A stretch of DNA of 64,000 bases from Methanosarcina sp. Its GTDB lineage: Archaea > Halobacteriota > Methanosarcinia > Methanosarcinales > Methanosarcinaceae. The stretch is from positions 62,001 to 126,000 of the forward strand of contig NZ_JAQUVZ010000004.1 of the NCBI RefSeq assembly GCF_028693135.1, in the 5' to 3' direction. The translations under genes were made by a program, and so were the position numbers. This document shows, piece by piece, positions 8,217 to 17,738 of this stretch; the first letter of the stretch is position 1; each line of letters opens with the position of its first letter. The notes beneath the pieces were generated by a model, which searched no databases, was not told the origin of the DNA, and worked only from the letters and a program-made list of their open reading frames with translations.

Positions 8217-9650
8217 ATGGCTCTGAAACCCAGAATTGCAGAATCTCCTCAGGTTCGTTTGATTGATCTCAAATCAAAACCGTTCTTTATCGTAGCTTCC
8301 GTAGAAGTAGGAAATACCACAACCAAATCTATCCTTACAGCTGTCAATATGGATACCGGAAGGACACATATCATAAACAAGGTCTTGCGCATGACCAGAG
8401 ATGTCCGTCCTCCAAAACCCGGAGAAACCGTGTTCGGAAAGACACTTACTGGTGTGGAACTTACGCGCGAGGCCGTTGCAGAATTGGTGAGTAGCACTTT
8501 AACAGAAGCCATGGAAAAAGCCAACCTGGACATAAAGACTGACCTTAATTTTGTGGTGCGCTCTACGGGTGTCGTTGCAGGCTTTGACAGTCCTGATGAA
8601 GTGGGTGAATTTGTCAAAGCCCTGGCAGAAGGGTGTCTGCTGGCAGGTGTCCCTCCAAAGAACATGACTCCTCCAATGTCCATCTCGAATATTTCTAAAA
8701 AACTCCAGAAATACAGTAAACTGGAAAAAGTAATCTTTGATGGGGCTGTAGCCGGTGTTATGCCTCCGATTGGTTCTACAGGGGTTGAAATTGTTGCAAA
8801 CGAAATGGAGGGGGAGCTTGCAACAGCAGGAATAAAGGAAGCGGCTAAACTGACGGATGTTGATTTCAGAAATCCCTGCATTTCAATTGATTTTGGGACG
8901 ACTCTTGACGGCAGAATCACAAGCCAGGACCAGCCGTATGCAAAAACAATTGGAAACTTTTGCGGTTATGCAGGTGCAATTCCTGATGCTATTATTCGGG
9001 GTTCGAAAGTCGTTGATTCTAAGGTAGGGACCGCTCTGGAAGTTTTTGAGAACCAGAAACCACCTTCTTTCCTCACTTTGAAGATGAAGGCTAAAGCTAT
9101 CGAAGATTATGCAAGGCGCATTCATGAGCTCATAATCATTGAAAAAGTTCCCAGAGATAAAAAGAGGTATGGCAGCGTTCCTGTTAGGCCGGATGCAGCC
9201 GAGGAGATAGGTGTAACGCTTATAGGTTGCGATGTGGGCGAAAACGGTTCAGATATGGGAAAGCTGAGTGCAATAGGCATGGAGATCTGCAAAAGTCATG
9301 GTCTTCCGATTGTTTATGCTGTCATTGATGAGGTAATGGCCGGAGTGGTGTGCAGGCTCATAGGGGTCGCAAAAAAAGAAGGGCTCATTTTTGAAGATAC
9401 AACTTTCGGAATTACAGGTAGGGCCGGGATTACCGGGAACAAGCCTAAATTAATCCTGAGCTGCCTGGATAAAATGAACCTCGCTCCTAAAATCGATGAG
9501 AAAGTGGTCTTTGTGGATGACGGGCTTGCCAGAGGTGCGGCTGTTATGGCGCGCTGCATGAACTCCCTGGGTACACCGCAAAAACCGCTTGGTGGCAGGC
9601 ACGGTGGTAAATGTATTCTTGCGCAGCGGATAAAAATGCAGAAAAGGTGA
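8217..9650 (+). CDS. Methanogenesis marker protein 14 (ASKHA-type)
   Basis: This protein is conserved almost only in methanogens. It has an ASKHA/reactivase-like ATPase fold: VEVGNTTTKSILTAV near the N terminus, SIDFGTTLDGRI around 225 and a C-terminal VFVDDGLARGAAVMA. The family (TIGR03285, from memory) is related to reactivating ATPases of B12 or radical enzymes; the precise role in methanogenesis is not established. 477 aa is the expected length and the RBS AAGGA is well placed. It stands alone after an unusually long intergenic region. Confidence 0.85.
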   Translation: MALKPRIAESPQVRLIDLKSKPFFIVASVEVGNTTTKSILTAVNMDTGRTHIINKVLRMTRDVRPPKPGETVFGKTLTGVELTREAVAELVSSTLTEAMEKANLDIKTDLNFVVRSTGVVAGFDSPDEVGEFVKALAEGCLLAGVPPKNMTPPMSISNISKKLQKYSKLEKVIFDGAVAGVMPPIGSTGVEIVANEMEGELATAGIKEAAKLTDVDFRNPCISIDFGTTLDGRITSQDQPYAKTIGNFCGYAGAIPDAIIRGSKVVDSKVGTALEVFENQKPPSFLTLKMKAKAIEDYARRIHELIIIEKVPRDKKRYGSVPVRPDAAEEIGVTLIGCDVGENGSDMGKLSAIGMEICKSHGLPIVYAVIDEVMAGVVCRLIGVAKKEGLIFEDTTFGITGRAGITGNKPKLILSCLDKMNLAPKIDEKVVFVDDGLARGAAVMARCMNSLGTPQKPLGGRHGGKCILAQRIKMQKR

Positions 9651-9815
9651 ATGGGCAGTCACGTCTCTCAAAAGCATTGCTTATAAACAGCTTGACTGCA
9701 AAAAACAAACGTAAAACAATAGTAAATTATAAGGTAACGAAATGCAAAGTCAACGAAGAAATTTATCGGTAAAATAAAAAACGATACTTGAGTAAAAAAG
9801 TAAAGGCGGGAAGAA

Positions 9816-10145
9816 TTACCCTCCTGCCCCTCCTCCTCCTCCAATTTTTGCAAGATCGAAGCTTTGAGCCACTTCTCTATCTTTTCTGAACCGTTCTTCC
9901 AGTTCCTCGGCAGTATACTCTCTGTCTTCTCTCTTTTCTGTGGGTTTGATATCCGTAAGTTCCAGGTTTTCTTCTCTGTACCAGAGGTCGGTACTTTCGA
10001 GCAGGACCCAGACTTTTCCCAGTTCGTCCTTTTTGATCTCGCTAACCATGCTTACGGTGTCACTATTTACGTATTTGACAGCATCTCCCACTCGGATGGG
10101 TTTTTTGTTGCGCCCTACCGCTGTGATTTCTTCAGCATCAGCCAT
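9816..10145 (-). CDS. Small conserved methanogen protein (DUF2098-like)
   Basis: A 109-aa soluble protein starting MADAEEITAVGRNKKP with the core RVGDAVKYVNSDTVSMVSEI and WVLLESTDLWYREENLEL, which resembles the DUF2098 family of methanogens (small beta-rich domain). It ends in a charged helix and a glycine-rich tail (GGGGGAGG). I chose the ATG at 10145 because GAGGTGA lies 4 nt upstream; the upstream in-frame ATG at 10199 lacks an RBS. Function unknown. Confidence 0.75.
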   Translation of the reverse strand: MADAEEITAVGRNKKPIRVGDAVKYVNSDTVSMVSEIKKDELGKVWVLLESTDLWYREENLELTDIKPTEKREDREYTAEELEERFRKDREVAQSFDLAKIGGGGGAGG

Positions 10146-10386
10146 GCTTTCACCTCGAGAGCTTCCAGGACGCTTAAATTTCAGGCCCTGCAAGTCCATT
10201 CCTTCTTTAACCGCTTCTAATAGGTTATTCAGGCCCTTTAATAAAGTTTGTGTGGGCTTAACTATACATTACTCCAAAAAAACCCTGAAAGACTTAATAA
10301 AGGCTTCAGAGTTTGAAAAATAAAAAAAGAATTTAAAGTTTGCTGATCTCTCAGCACTGGTTATTTGGATTTATTGGTTAACCTTT

Positions 10387-11343
10387 TTACTGATTTATTT
10401 CGTTCCTGAGGTCTCCCATGAGAGCGACCCTTTCGGCATATGCATTGTGTCTGTGTATGCTTTCCTCATTGGTCTGTTTGATAGTGATTACTGCATTATC
10501 GGGAAGATTTGGAAATTCTTTTACAACATTGTCTGCCATTGCCCTTACACAGTCTTCCACAAACTTGGGGTTCATGTGCGCAGTTTCCACAACAACTTTC
10601 TCGTCTGAGCGTTTCAAGATCTCATAAACGCTTGAACTCATGGAGCGTTCAATTATCTTGATTATGTTTTCCAGGGAAACATCAAAATCGTGAGCTACTT
10701 TGATTGAGACAATACCTATTCCGCGCTGATTGTGGGTGGCCATAGGAACCTTCTCAAGGAATTTTATGATAGTATCCCTATCAACTCCAAGGTTAGCAAG
10801 CTCATTTGCAGCTTTATCTCTCATTATCTCCTGTGCGCAGGGACAGGCAGTCATTCCCACGACTTCAGCTCCTATGAGTTTTTTCACATCAAAGTAGCTT
10901 TTATTTCCGTCGCCCCTTACAGCCGAAGCTTCAGCAAAGATATTCACGACTTCCTGACACTTGATCCCTGTTGAAGGGGAGGTGCGCCTTATCATATATT
11001 CGCTTTTCATCCTGACTTCAGCCTGATTTGCATATTCGTGACGGCCAAGCAGGTTATGTGCAATATCGCTACATAGTTGTTCTATTTCATACACCGGTGT
11101 GCTGAGAACCTTCTCCAGAACTTCATCTACAGCTTCGAAGTTCCTTGAAAGGTTCGCTCCCTTACGATCCGAGGGCAGGTCAACAAAGACATCAAAAGTT
11201 GAAATCAGTACTATCGGACGCTTGTCCTTTCGTTTGATTTCAACCAGCTTTTTCATGTTTGTTACCCCAACACGGGTGAGGTTGATGGCTATGCTTGGTT
11301 TGCTGGCCTGGACATCAGGGAGGTTGAAATTACAGTGTTCCAT
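10387..11343 (-). CDS. mptA: GTP cyclohydrolase MptA (FolE2 family)
   Basis: MptA converts GTP to 7,8-dihydroneopterin 2',3'-cyclic phosphate using Fe(II), the first step toward the tetrahydromethanopterin/sarcinapterin C1 carrier. The 318-aa protein has the FolE2/MptA pattern: [11 protein letters not shown] near the start, [12 protein letters not shown] around 165-176 with the metal-binding cysteine, and ATHNQRG. It is monocistronic and divergent from the MC1 gene, from which about 410 bp of promoter DNA separates it. Confidence 0.93.
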   Translation of the reverse strand: MEHCNFNLPDVQASKPSIAINLTRVGVTNMKKLVEIKRKDKRPIVLISTFDVFVDLPSDRKGANLSRNFEAVDEVLEKVLSTPVYEIEQLCSDIAHNLLGRHEYANQAEVRMKSEYMIRRTSPSTGIKCQEVVNIFAEASAVRGDGNKSYFDVKKLIGAEVVGMTACPCAQEIMRDKAANELANLGVDRDTIIKFLEKVPMATHNQRGIGIVSIKVAHDFDVSLENIIKIIERSMSSSVYEILKRSDEKVVVETAHMNPKFVEDCVRAMADNVVKEFPNLPDNAVITIKQTNEESIHRHNAYAERVALMGDLRNEINQ

Positions 11344-11567
11344 GTTTAACCAGATCCGTGAAAAGATGAGTATGTGCTTGATTTATAGAATCAATCCTTA
11401 GCAAATACATAATTTCATTATATGCATTTGGAAAAATATAGTGATCATAAGAAGTTATAGCATGTAAAGTTTGTGCTTTCCAGGCCCTGTTCCAAAAGTA
11501 CAATAAAATATATTTTGCAAAAATATTTAAAAACCCTTTCCTGAATCCTATTTCAACTCGTATTTTT

Positions 11568-11622
11568 CACAATTTATAAATATTTGCACATTTCCCCTTT
11601 TGACCACAATTTATAAATATTT
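11568..11622. repeat. Duplicated 18-bp AT-rich element upstream of MC1
   Basis: CACAATTTATAAATATTT occurs twice without mismatch at 11568-11585 and 11605-11622, start to start 37 bp. Each copy contains TTTATAAAT, close to an archaeal TATA box. They could be tandem upstream promoters or binding sites for a regulator of the abundant MC1 protein. Confidence 0.75.
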
Positions 11623-11697
11623 AGTTTATATGCCCTTTACAAATTAAGGGCAGTTTTGCATAAATCAATAACTATAGGCAACATCCTGAAGAAAGAT

Positions 11698-11749
11698 TTT
11701 ATATACTTTAAAAATTAATCAGTGTCTAGCAATACAATTTGCGAGGTGA
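11698..11749 (+). promoter_or_regulatory. TATA box and ribosome-binding site of the MC1 gene
   Basis: TTTATATAC at 11698-11706 fits the archaeal TATA consensus and would place transcription start near 11730. GAGGTGA at 11743-11749 lies 5 nt before the ATG at 11755 and fixes that start rather than the in-frame upstream ATG at 11722. Confidence 0.65.
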
Positions 11750-11754
11750 CCTTT

Positions 11755-12039
11755 ATGTCCAACACAAGAAATTTTGTTTTACGAGACGAAGAAGGCAATG
11801 AGCATGGAGTTTTCACTGGTAAACAGCCTCGGCAGGCTGCTTTGAAAGCTGCAAACCGGGGCGCCGGTACCAAATCCAAACCAGATGTCATCCGCCTCAG
11901 AGAACGCGGGACAAAGAAGGTGCACGTTTTCAAGGCATGGAAAGATCTTGTCGCAGCCCCCAAAAATAGACCTGAATGGATGCCTGAGAAAATTAGCAAG
12001 CCCTTTGTCAAGAAAGAAAAGATCGAAAAAATAGAGTAA
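11755..12039 (+). CDS. Chromosomal protein MC1
   Basis: MC1 is the abundant small basic architectural protein of Methanosarcina that binds and sharply bends DNA as a monomer. The 94-aa product (93 after Met removal) matches the known protein almost throughout: SNTRNFVLRDEEGNEHG, FTGKQPRQAALKAANRG, VIRLRERGTKKVHVFKAW and WMPEKISKPF. The start at 11755 gives the known mature N terminus SNTRNF and has a strong RBS. It has its own promoter. Confidence 0.96.
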   Translation: MSNTRNFVLRDEEGNEHGVFTGKQPRQAALKAANRGAGTKSKPDVIRLRERGTKKVHVFKAWKDLVAAPKNRPEWMPEKISKPFVKKEKIEKIE

Positions 12040-12275
12040 ACCAGTATCCTTCACATACCCTGGAGATCGGGGTTCTTTCTTTTTCTTTTTGATATCCATA
12101 GCAGAATTAGCCTGGAAGGATCTTTAATGCTATCTGAGCTGGCTTATTTTTATACCTTTTAGACATATCCAAATTTTTAATAACATGTGAATAAACCCTT
12201 TTTTACAGAATTCCTCTGCTTTTACCTGTGATGTCTAACGATAAGTTTAAAAAGAGATTTTCTGATTTCTAGATC

Positions 12276-13169
12276 ATGGAACTCAAAAGAGAGAATGTGC
12301 TTATTGAAGCCCTGCCTTATATGCAGGAGTTCTATGATTCAATCATGGTTATCAAAGTGGGTGGAAACGCAATGGTTAGCGCCCAGATCATGGAGGACAT
12401 CATAAAAGATGTTGTCCTCCTGCGTTATGTGGGAATCAAACCCGTTATCGTACATGGTGGCGGACCTGAAATCACTGAAAAAATGGGACGCATGGGCAAG
12501 AAGGCTGAGTTTTTCCAGGGACTGCGCATTACAGATGACGAAACTATGGAAATTGCAAGGATGGTTCTTGTCGGGAATATCAATACTAAAATTGTATCCC
12601 TTATCGGGATGTTCGGCGGCAAAGGTGTCGGATTTACAGGCTACGACGGAAGAATGATCCTTGGCCATAAACAGGCTTTACAACGCGTACTTATTGACGG
12701 CGTGGAAACTGAAGTGGATATAGGCTGGGTAGGGGAAAGTGAGGTCATAAACCCGGAAATTCTCCATATTATGCTTGAAAAAGGCTATATCCCTGTTATC
12801 TCTCCGATTGCTGTGGATACAAAAGGCAATGCCCTGAATATCAATGCTGATACGGTTGCAGGAGACATCTCAGCGTCTTTGAATGCTAAAAAATTGATAC
12901 TTATGACCGATGTTTCCGGGCTCCTGAGAGACATTAAAAATCCGAGCAGCCGCATCTCTCGCATTAAGCTGGATGAAATTGATTCTCTTATTGAGGAAGG
13001 AGTTATCAGTGGAGGCATGATCCCCAAAATAAAAGGTGCTGCTGTAGCGGTTAAAAGTGGGGTAGAAAAGGCACATATCATAAATGGGAGCGTTTCCCAC
13101 TCCATGCTTCTTGAGCTTTTCACAGACGGTGGAGTCGGGACAATGATCTGGGACTACTCGCCGGAGTAA
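12276..13169 (+). CDS. argB: Acetylglutamate kinase
   Basis: ArgB phosphorylates N-acetylglutamate, the second step of arginine synthesis. The 297-aa protein has the amino-acid-kinase motifs: IMVIKVGGNAM (Lys for ATP), PVIVHGGGPEITE (glycine loop for substrate), TGYDG, NINADTVAG and a C-terminal GGMIPKIKGA. The ATG at 12276 gives the normal N terminus. It is not in an operon here; other arg genes are absent from the window. Confidence 0.96.
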   Translation: MELKRENVLIEALPYMQEFYDSIMVIKVGGNAMVSAQIMEDIIKDVVLLRYVGIKPVIVHGGGPEITEKMGRMGKKAEFFQGLRITDDETMEIARMVLVGNINTKIVSLIGMFGGKGVGFTGYDGRMILGHKQALQRVLIDGVETEVDIGWVGESEVINPEILHIMLEKGYIPVISPIAVDTKGNALNINADTVAGDISASLNAKKLILMTDVSGLLRDIKNPSSRISRIKLDEIDSLIEEGVISGGMIPKIKGAAVAVKSGVEKAHIINGSVSHSMLLELFTDGGVGTMIWDYSPE

Positions 13170-13364
13170 CTACGGGTCACCAGTGGCCTTTAACTTAGAG
13201 AGTGTGGGGGCACAGCGGGAAGTTACCTTCTTTGAAGGACAGCAGCCCGATAGGTGCGGATAGTTCACTTTCTGGAAAAAGAAAGACTCAGGGTTTTCCT
13301 GCTGAGGGTTTCTGAAATGGGGGGCAAGAAGGTTTCAGGGTGAATACACTTGCCACCCGAGTTG

Positions 13365-13480
13365 CGATTCGGGATCACAGAAAATCAGAGATTTTCTGGG
13401 AGTTGCACTGCAAGTGCAACAGCCCGCGGTCCTTTTCGCTGCGCTCAAGAGGACTACTTTATAGGTTTAGCAGTGAACTT
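13365..13480 (+). repeat. Dispersed structured repeat, copy 2
   Basis: Three consecutive hairpins are visible: CAGAAAATC-AGA-GATTTTCTG at 13378-13398, GTTGCACT-GCA-AGTGCAAC at 13402-13420, and GTCCT...AGGAC within 13430-13453. The copy at 31.8 kb matches it closely and the one at 6.05 kb partly. It lies between the convergent 3' ends of argB and raSEA, so it would be in the 3' untranslated region of one or both. Confidence 0.85.
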
Positions 13481-13524
13481 CGCTCTCCCAAGCAGACTAA
13501 TTTTTATATTTTTCTTTTCTCCTA

Positions 13525-14565
13525 TTAATCTAAAATAGGAGTCCCGTAAGTGAAGTCTTCGATTTCCAGGACTTTTTTCCAGAGTTCTTTGCATTTACAG
13601 TCCGTTGTAGTGAGGTCGGCAGGGTTCTGGGTGAGTGAGAAAGTCCGGAGGGAATCTGCAACTTCCGGACTGCATATTTTACAGTTGCGGGGGCCGCGTT
13701 TTGAGCCTGCTCCGACGGGGTCGGACATGAGTGGGAGGTCCGGATGGGCGGCTTTTGCTTTTTTCAGGATTTCTATTATGCTCCAGAGCCAGGGCGGGCG
13801 GTACTGACCTTTTTCCCAGAGGGCTTCTACAAGGGTGCCTTTCTGGACGTTGCAGAGGTTGATGGATATGGTGTCAGAATAAGGAGCTGCATCATCTATG
13901 GAGTGTATGATGTCTTCCATTGCCTGCTTTTCGGAAAGGAAGAGAGGCTTGAGCATAAGGTAAGTTTTTATGGTTACTCCATACTTTTTTGCAATTTCTG
14001 CTGCATGAACAAATTCCTGGAATGTGAAACCCTTGTTAATGGAATCTCTTCTGATCTTATCCGAACTTGTTTCCAGCCCGAACGCAAGTTCGAAGGGTTT
14101 GTCTTTCAGGATGCTGAGGCAGGCCTGTACATTCTCTTCGGTTACATAGTTTGGGCGGGTTTCAACAAGCACTTTGATGACCCTGGGGTCATCTGCAAGG
14201 GCCTTAAGGATCGCATCTCTGGCTTCAGGAAAGACTTCCTGTTCGTCAAGGAAACTGCCTGAGGTGAAGATCTTGACCATGAACTCAGGGAACTTTTCAG
14301 CTTTCCTCATTGCTTTTGTAAGCTGGGCGCTATAGTCTTCGAGGGACGGGGGCTCACTTGCACATTCATAGACGTAGCCGCACATCGTACAGCCGCCGGC
14401 TTTTCCCCAGCGGCAGCCTGCACTTTTGAAGATTACAGTGAGGACCTTTGTTTCAACCCCATTTACAAGGTCTGCTCCGGTCCAGCTTGCCGCAGGTTCA
14501 TTCGTAGGTGATGGCTTTACTTTTATCCGCTGCCGGATATCCATTACTGCTTTATTAAGGGACAT
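13525..14565 (-). CDS. Archaeosine biosynthesis radical SAM protein RaSEA
   Basis: RaSEA works with ArcS to turn the preQ0-lysine adduct at tRNA position 15 into archaeosine. The 346-aa protein is an Elp3-like radical SAM enzyme with the cluster motif CRWGKAGGCTMC around 52-63, then FTSGSFLDEQEV and FGLETSSDKIR. Downstream cysteines (CKIC and TTDCKCKE) are typical of this family (TIGR01210, from memory). The gene is monocistronic, after a terminator that ends the guaAB transcript. Confidence 0.88.
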   Translation of the reverse strand: MSLNKAVMDIRQRIKVKPSPTNEPAASWTGADLVNGVETKVLTVIFKSAGCRWGKAGGCTMCGYVYECASEPPSLEDYSAQLTKAMRKAEKFPEFMVKIFTSGSFLDEQEVFPEARDAILKALADDPRVIKVLVETRPNYVTEENVQACLSILKDKPFELAFGLETSSDKIRRDSINKGFTFQEFVHAAEIAKKYGVTIKTYLMLKPLFLSEKQAMEDIIHSIDDAAPYSDTISINLCNVQKGTLVEALWEKGQYRPPWLWSIIEILKKAKAAHPDLPLMSDPVGAGSKRGPRNCKICSPEVADSLRTFSLTQNPADLTTTDCKCKELWKKVLEIEDFTYGTPILD

Positions 14566-14623
14566 AGGCTTAGAACTCGCTATTATGAATTATATTCATT
14601 TTATGATTTACTGCACGATTTGT

Positions 14624-14655
14624 AAAAAAGGTTGATGAAGCCATTTTGGGCTTCA
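14624..14655 (-). terminator. Terminator after guaAB
   Basis: TGAAGCC-ATTTTG-GGCTTCA at 14636-14655 is a perfect 7-bp stem. On the minus strand it is followed by AACCTTTTTTAC, so it can end guaAB transcription before the raSEA gene. Confidence 0.65.
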
Positions 14656-14678
14656 CTTTTAGCTTCTATTTTCCGGTT

Positions 14679-15596
14679 TTACTCAAACTCGATTGTTGCA
14701 GGTGGTTTTGGCGTGATGTCGTATACCACTCTGGCAACCTGTGGAATTTCGGAAGTGATTCTCGATTCGAGGGTCTTGAGGGCTTCCCAGGGGAGTTCGA
14801 GTGCTTCTGCAGTCATTCCATCCCTTGATCCTACAGCTCTTACAGCTATGATCCAGCCGTAAGCCCTTACATCTCCTTTTACTCCTGTGCCTTTGCCGAT
14901 TACCGCAGCAAAAGTCTGCCAGGGACAGAACCTCTCAAGAAGTTCCTCTTCTACTATGAAGTTTGCTTCCCGCACGACTTCAAGTTTTTCCTCGGTAACC
15001 TCTCCGAGAATGCGCACAGCAAGCCCGGGACCCGGGAAAGGCATCCTCTCGCAGATCTCCTCAGGCAACTGGAGTGCCCAGGCGACTTCCCTTACCTCAT
15101 CCTTGTAAAGGTCCTCTATAGGCTCAACAATTTTCTTAAAGTCCATTACGCTCGGCAGCCCTCCAACATTGTGGTGGGACTTGATCCCGCCTTCGGACTC
15201 GATTCTGTCAGGATAGATCGTGCCCTGGATCAAGTAATCGGCTTCAAGCTTCTTTGCCTCGTCTTCAAAAACGCGGATAAAGGTCTCACCTATGGCTTTC
15301 CGTTTCTCTTCAGGGTCAGTAATATCCTTCAGGGCTGCAAGGAACCTGTCCTTTGCATAGACAATATCCAGGTTCATGTGAGAGAAGATGTGCTTTATCC
15401 TCTCGGTTTCTCCTTTCCTCATGAGCCCGGTGTCGATATAGATCGGCTGCAGCCTGTCCCCGATCGCCCTATAAGCCAGCTCCGCACAAACAGAACTGTC
15501 CACGCCGCCCGATAGAGCAATAATTGCTCTCCCGTCTTTTATTTCCTGGCTGATCTTCTCAACTGCCTTTGGAATGAATTTCTCGGGTTTTACCAT
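14679..15596 (-). CDS. guaAB: GMP synthase subunit B (ATP-PPase)
   Basis: This is the synthetase half of archaeal two-subunit GMP synthase, which adenylates XMP and adds ammonia to form GMP; the glutaminase subunit is encoded elsewhere. The 305-aa protein has the PP-loop SGGVDSS at 29-35, DTGLMRKGE, the central [14 protein letters not shown], and the C-terminal dimerisation domain ending [17 protein letters not shown]. It sits near purP but is not in the same transcription unit (850 bp apart). Confidence 0.95.
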   Translation of the reverse strand: MVKPEKFIPKAVEKISQEIKDGRAIIALSGGVDSSVCAELAYRAIGDRLQPIYIDTGLMRKGETERIKHIFSHMNLDIVYAKDRFLAALKDITDPEEKRKAIGETFIRVFEDEAKKLEADYLIQGTIYPDRIESEGGIKSHHNVGGLPSVMDFKKIVEPIEDLYKDEVREVAWALQLPEEICERMPFPGPGLAVRILGEVTEEKLEVVREANFIVEEELLERFCPWQTFAAVIGKGTGVKGDVRAYGWIIAVRAVGSRDGMTAEALELPWEALKTLESRITSEIPQVARVVYDITPKPPATIEFE

Positions 15597-16446
15597 TGAA
15601 ATGCTCCTTAAATGATGCTAAACTAATCTTCCTTTGAAGAAATGATAGTGATTGGTGAATGTATGAGAATTATTAAGATTTGATTATATTTTATTGTGAT
15701 ATATGAGTCTGTGCATGGGGTTTTTGATATTTAAAGGTATAGTCGGAGAATTCATTGATTTTCTTCTTTAATCTATATAATTTTGAAAGTTTTTCCCGTT
15801 CTCTTGAAGGTCAGATATATTACCTGTTTTTACTATTTCCCGTATCGCCCAAAGTTTCCCAGGACCCTCTGGAAAATATCTTTATTCGATCTTACTGTCC
15901 AGTAACTTACTGGCTGGTAAGATCTCTCTGGATAGCGTAAACTTTTATTTATTCAAGAGGTGTATGCTAAATGCGGGGAGTGGCAGAGAATAAAAAATCC
16001 GAGAGAAAAGATTGGGCAAAGTATCAATGGAAGAAACTTATGTGAGAGTTTTTTAAGCCCTGAAATTATCTTTAAACTCCATCCAAAAAACCGGAAATTT
16101 CCGCAGGTGTCTGGTAACTATTAAATTTTGATATTGAATAGAGAATTTCTACTTGACCGTAACCTTCTTACAAATTCTGAAAGTGAGGCAACAGAGGGGT
16201 TAAATAACTGTTTATGTACTACAGGGAACTTTCTCACAAAATCTTATGAGAGGGCACTAATTACCTGATCTTTGAAAAAAACTCCAATATGGAAAAAAAA
16301 TCCTGATCTGTGAAAAACCTTCTATTTGAGAAAAACAGGGATAATCAGGGATTGAAAGATCCTTTCAACCCTGGTAAATCTGATGAAAAACAGAATTAGC
16401 CGAAAGCTTCTGAAGCTTTCAGCAGCTTCAAAATACTTCAGCAGCT
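15597..16446. other. Intergenic region without recognisable gene
   Basis: About 850 AT-rich bases contain no supported coding frame. The perfect palindrome CCAGTAA-C-TTACTGG at 15899-15913 is the clearest structure. Short repeats of AGCTTC occur close to the 3' end of purP (16405-16450). Confidence 0.5.
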
Positions 16447-17517
16447 TCAGGATATTATCTTATCCAGCTGGTTTGTCCGGACTGCCTCTTTGATTTCCTG
16501 AGCCATTCTCCGTCCGGTCGAAAGATTTTCCTGGATAAGGTCTGCGTAGGGGGAACCTGAAATGTAAAGGTTTGTCCCTGCAACAATCCTGGCTGAAATC
16601 TCAAATACCTTAATTTCAAGTTCGTCCGTAAACACGGTTTCAAGGCAGAAAGCCCCTATCATCCCGCCAAAAAGGCCCAGGGATTCTTCAACCACTCTTT
16701 CTCCAAGAGAGAATATCAGAGGCAAGAGGGACTCCCTTGCGACGAGGGGCATGTTTCCTGTAACCACATATGTAGGGCGAATACCTGCTTCGATAAGTTC
16801 TTTGGGAGAGCCAAGCCTGAAGATCTCATCTGCATTGGATTCTACCCTGCGGTCCATGCTAAGAAGCTCAAGGCTTCCTTCGCTTAAGGTGTATCCTTCA
16901 TTTCGGATCGGGGAATAGAAGTAATGCAGGTAATAGCGAGTTCCTGTAATGAACTCCTGGATAGTGTACTTCTGCGTGTGGTCAACGAGTTCCTCGAATT
17001 CCTCGTAGGTTTTTGCAACGAAGAAGCCTTTTCCTCCTCTTGCTCCGTTGTACTTGACCATCACAGGCCCGTTGATATCATGAGGGTCATCTATTTTTCC
17101 GGGCATGTGGATACCTGCTCCAAGCAGCCATTCCCGTTCTTTATCCCGGTCGGACTCCCACTCCAGTACATCTCTGTTCCCAAAGGTAGGCACAGCCATT
17201 TCTGCAAAATTCTCCGTACCCAGGTAAGCAACAAATGAACCGTGAGGGATTATGATAGTGTTTCTTTTTCTGAGCTCCTCAGCCTTATTCATAATATCTG
17301 CATAACTTTCGACAATAAGATACTCGTCGGGTTTTGCTTTGGGAAATGCCTCGTAGAATTTGGGTGGTTTGCCAACGCAGATCCCCAAAGTTCTGAAACC
17401 TTCTTTTCGAGCTCCATCAAAAATTTGAAGGCTTGAGTGAGAACATACTGTTGCAATAGTAATGTCTTTTAAATCGTAATTTTTCAGAAATTCAAGAACC
17501 TGCTGTTTTGTTATCAT
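16447..17517 (-). CDS. purP: Formate-dependent FAICAR synthetase PurP
   Basis: PurP makes FAICAR from AICAR, formate and ATP, the archaeal replacement for the folate-dependent PurH step. The 356-aa ATP-grasp protein shows the family's N terminus (TVCSHSSLQIFDGARKEGF), central KYNGARGGKGFFVAKTYEEF with the ATP-grasp lysine, and C-terminal EISARIVAGTNLY. Methanosarcina lacks the folate-type enzyme. Monocistronic, divergent from the HTH gene at 17739. Confidence 0.95.
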   Translation of the reverse strand: MITKQQVLEFLKNYDLKDITIATVCSHSSLQIFDGARKEGFRTLGICVGKPPKFYEAFPKAKPDEYLIVESYADIMNKAEELRKRNTIIIPHGSFVAYLGTENFAEMAVPTFGNRDVLEWESDRDKEREWLLGAGIHMPGKIDDPHDINGPVMVKYNGARGGKGFFVAKTYEEFEELVDHTQKYTIQEFITGTRYYLHYFYSPIRNEGYTLSEGSLELLSMDRRVESNADEIFRLGSPKELIEAGIRPTYVVTGNMPLVARESLLPLIFSLGERVVEESLGLFGGMIGAFCLETVFTDELEIKVFEISARIVAGTNLYISGSPYADLIQENLSTGRRMAQEIKEAVRTNQLDKIIS

Positions 17518-17738
17518 GATTGCTACCAGCGGAAAATTTAGACTAGAATATACAATGTTATATTTAAGGTTAAGGGCAGGATTCTATATATAAATATAGT
17601 AGTGGATCTATAATAACCCGTGGAAAATAAAACTTTATATTCAGATCGGTGCAAAGTACAGTAGAGAGTATAATTAAAAAATACTGATAAGTATACTTAA
17701 TAAATACTGATAATAAGTTTTTAACTCAGGAAATACGC

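Larger units (their letters stand above)
11344..11754. other. Divergent promoter region of mptA and MC1
   Basis: This 411-bp AT-rich space serves both divergent genes. It holds the duplicated 18-bp TATA-like element at 11568-11622 and the MC1 TATA box at 11698. No small gene is supported. Confidence 0.5.

Noticed and set aside
8249-8920. 223-codon minus-strand frame
   Set aside because: It lies entirely antisense to marker protein 14, which has strong motif support.
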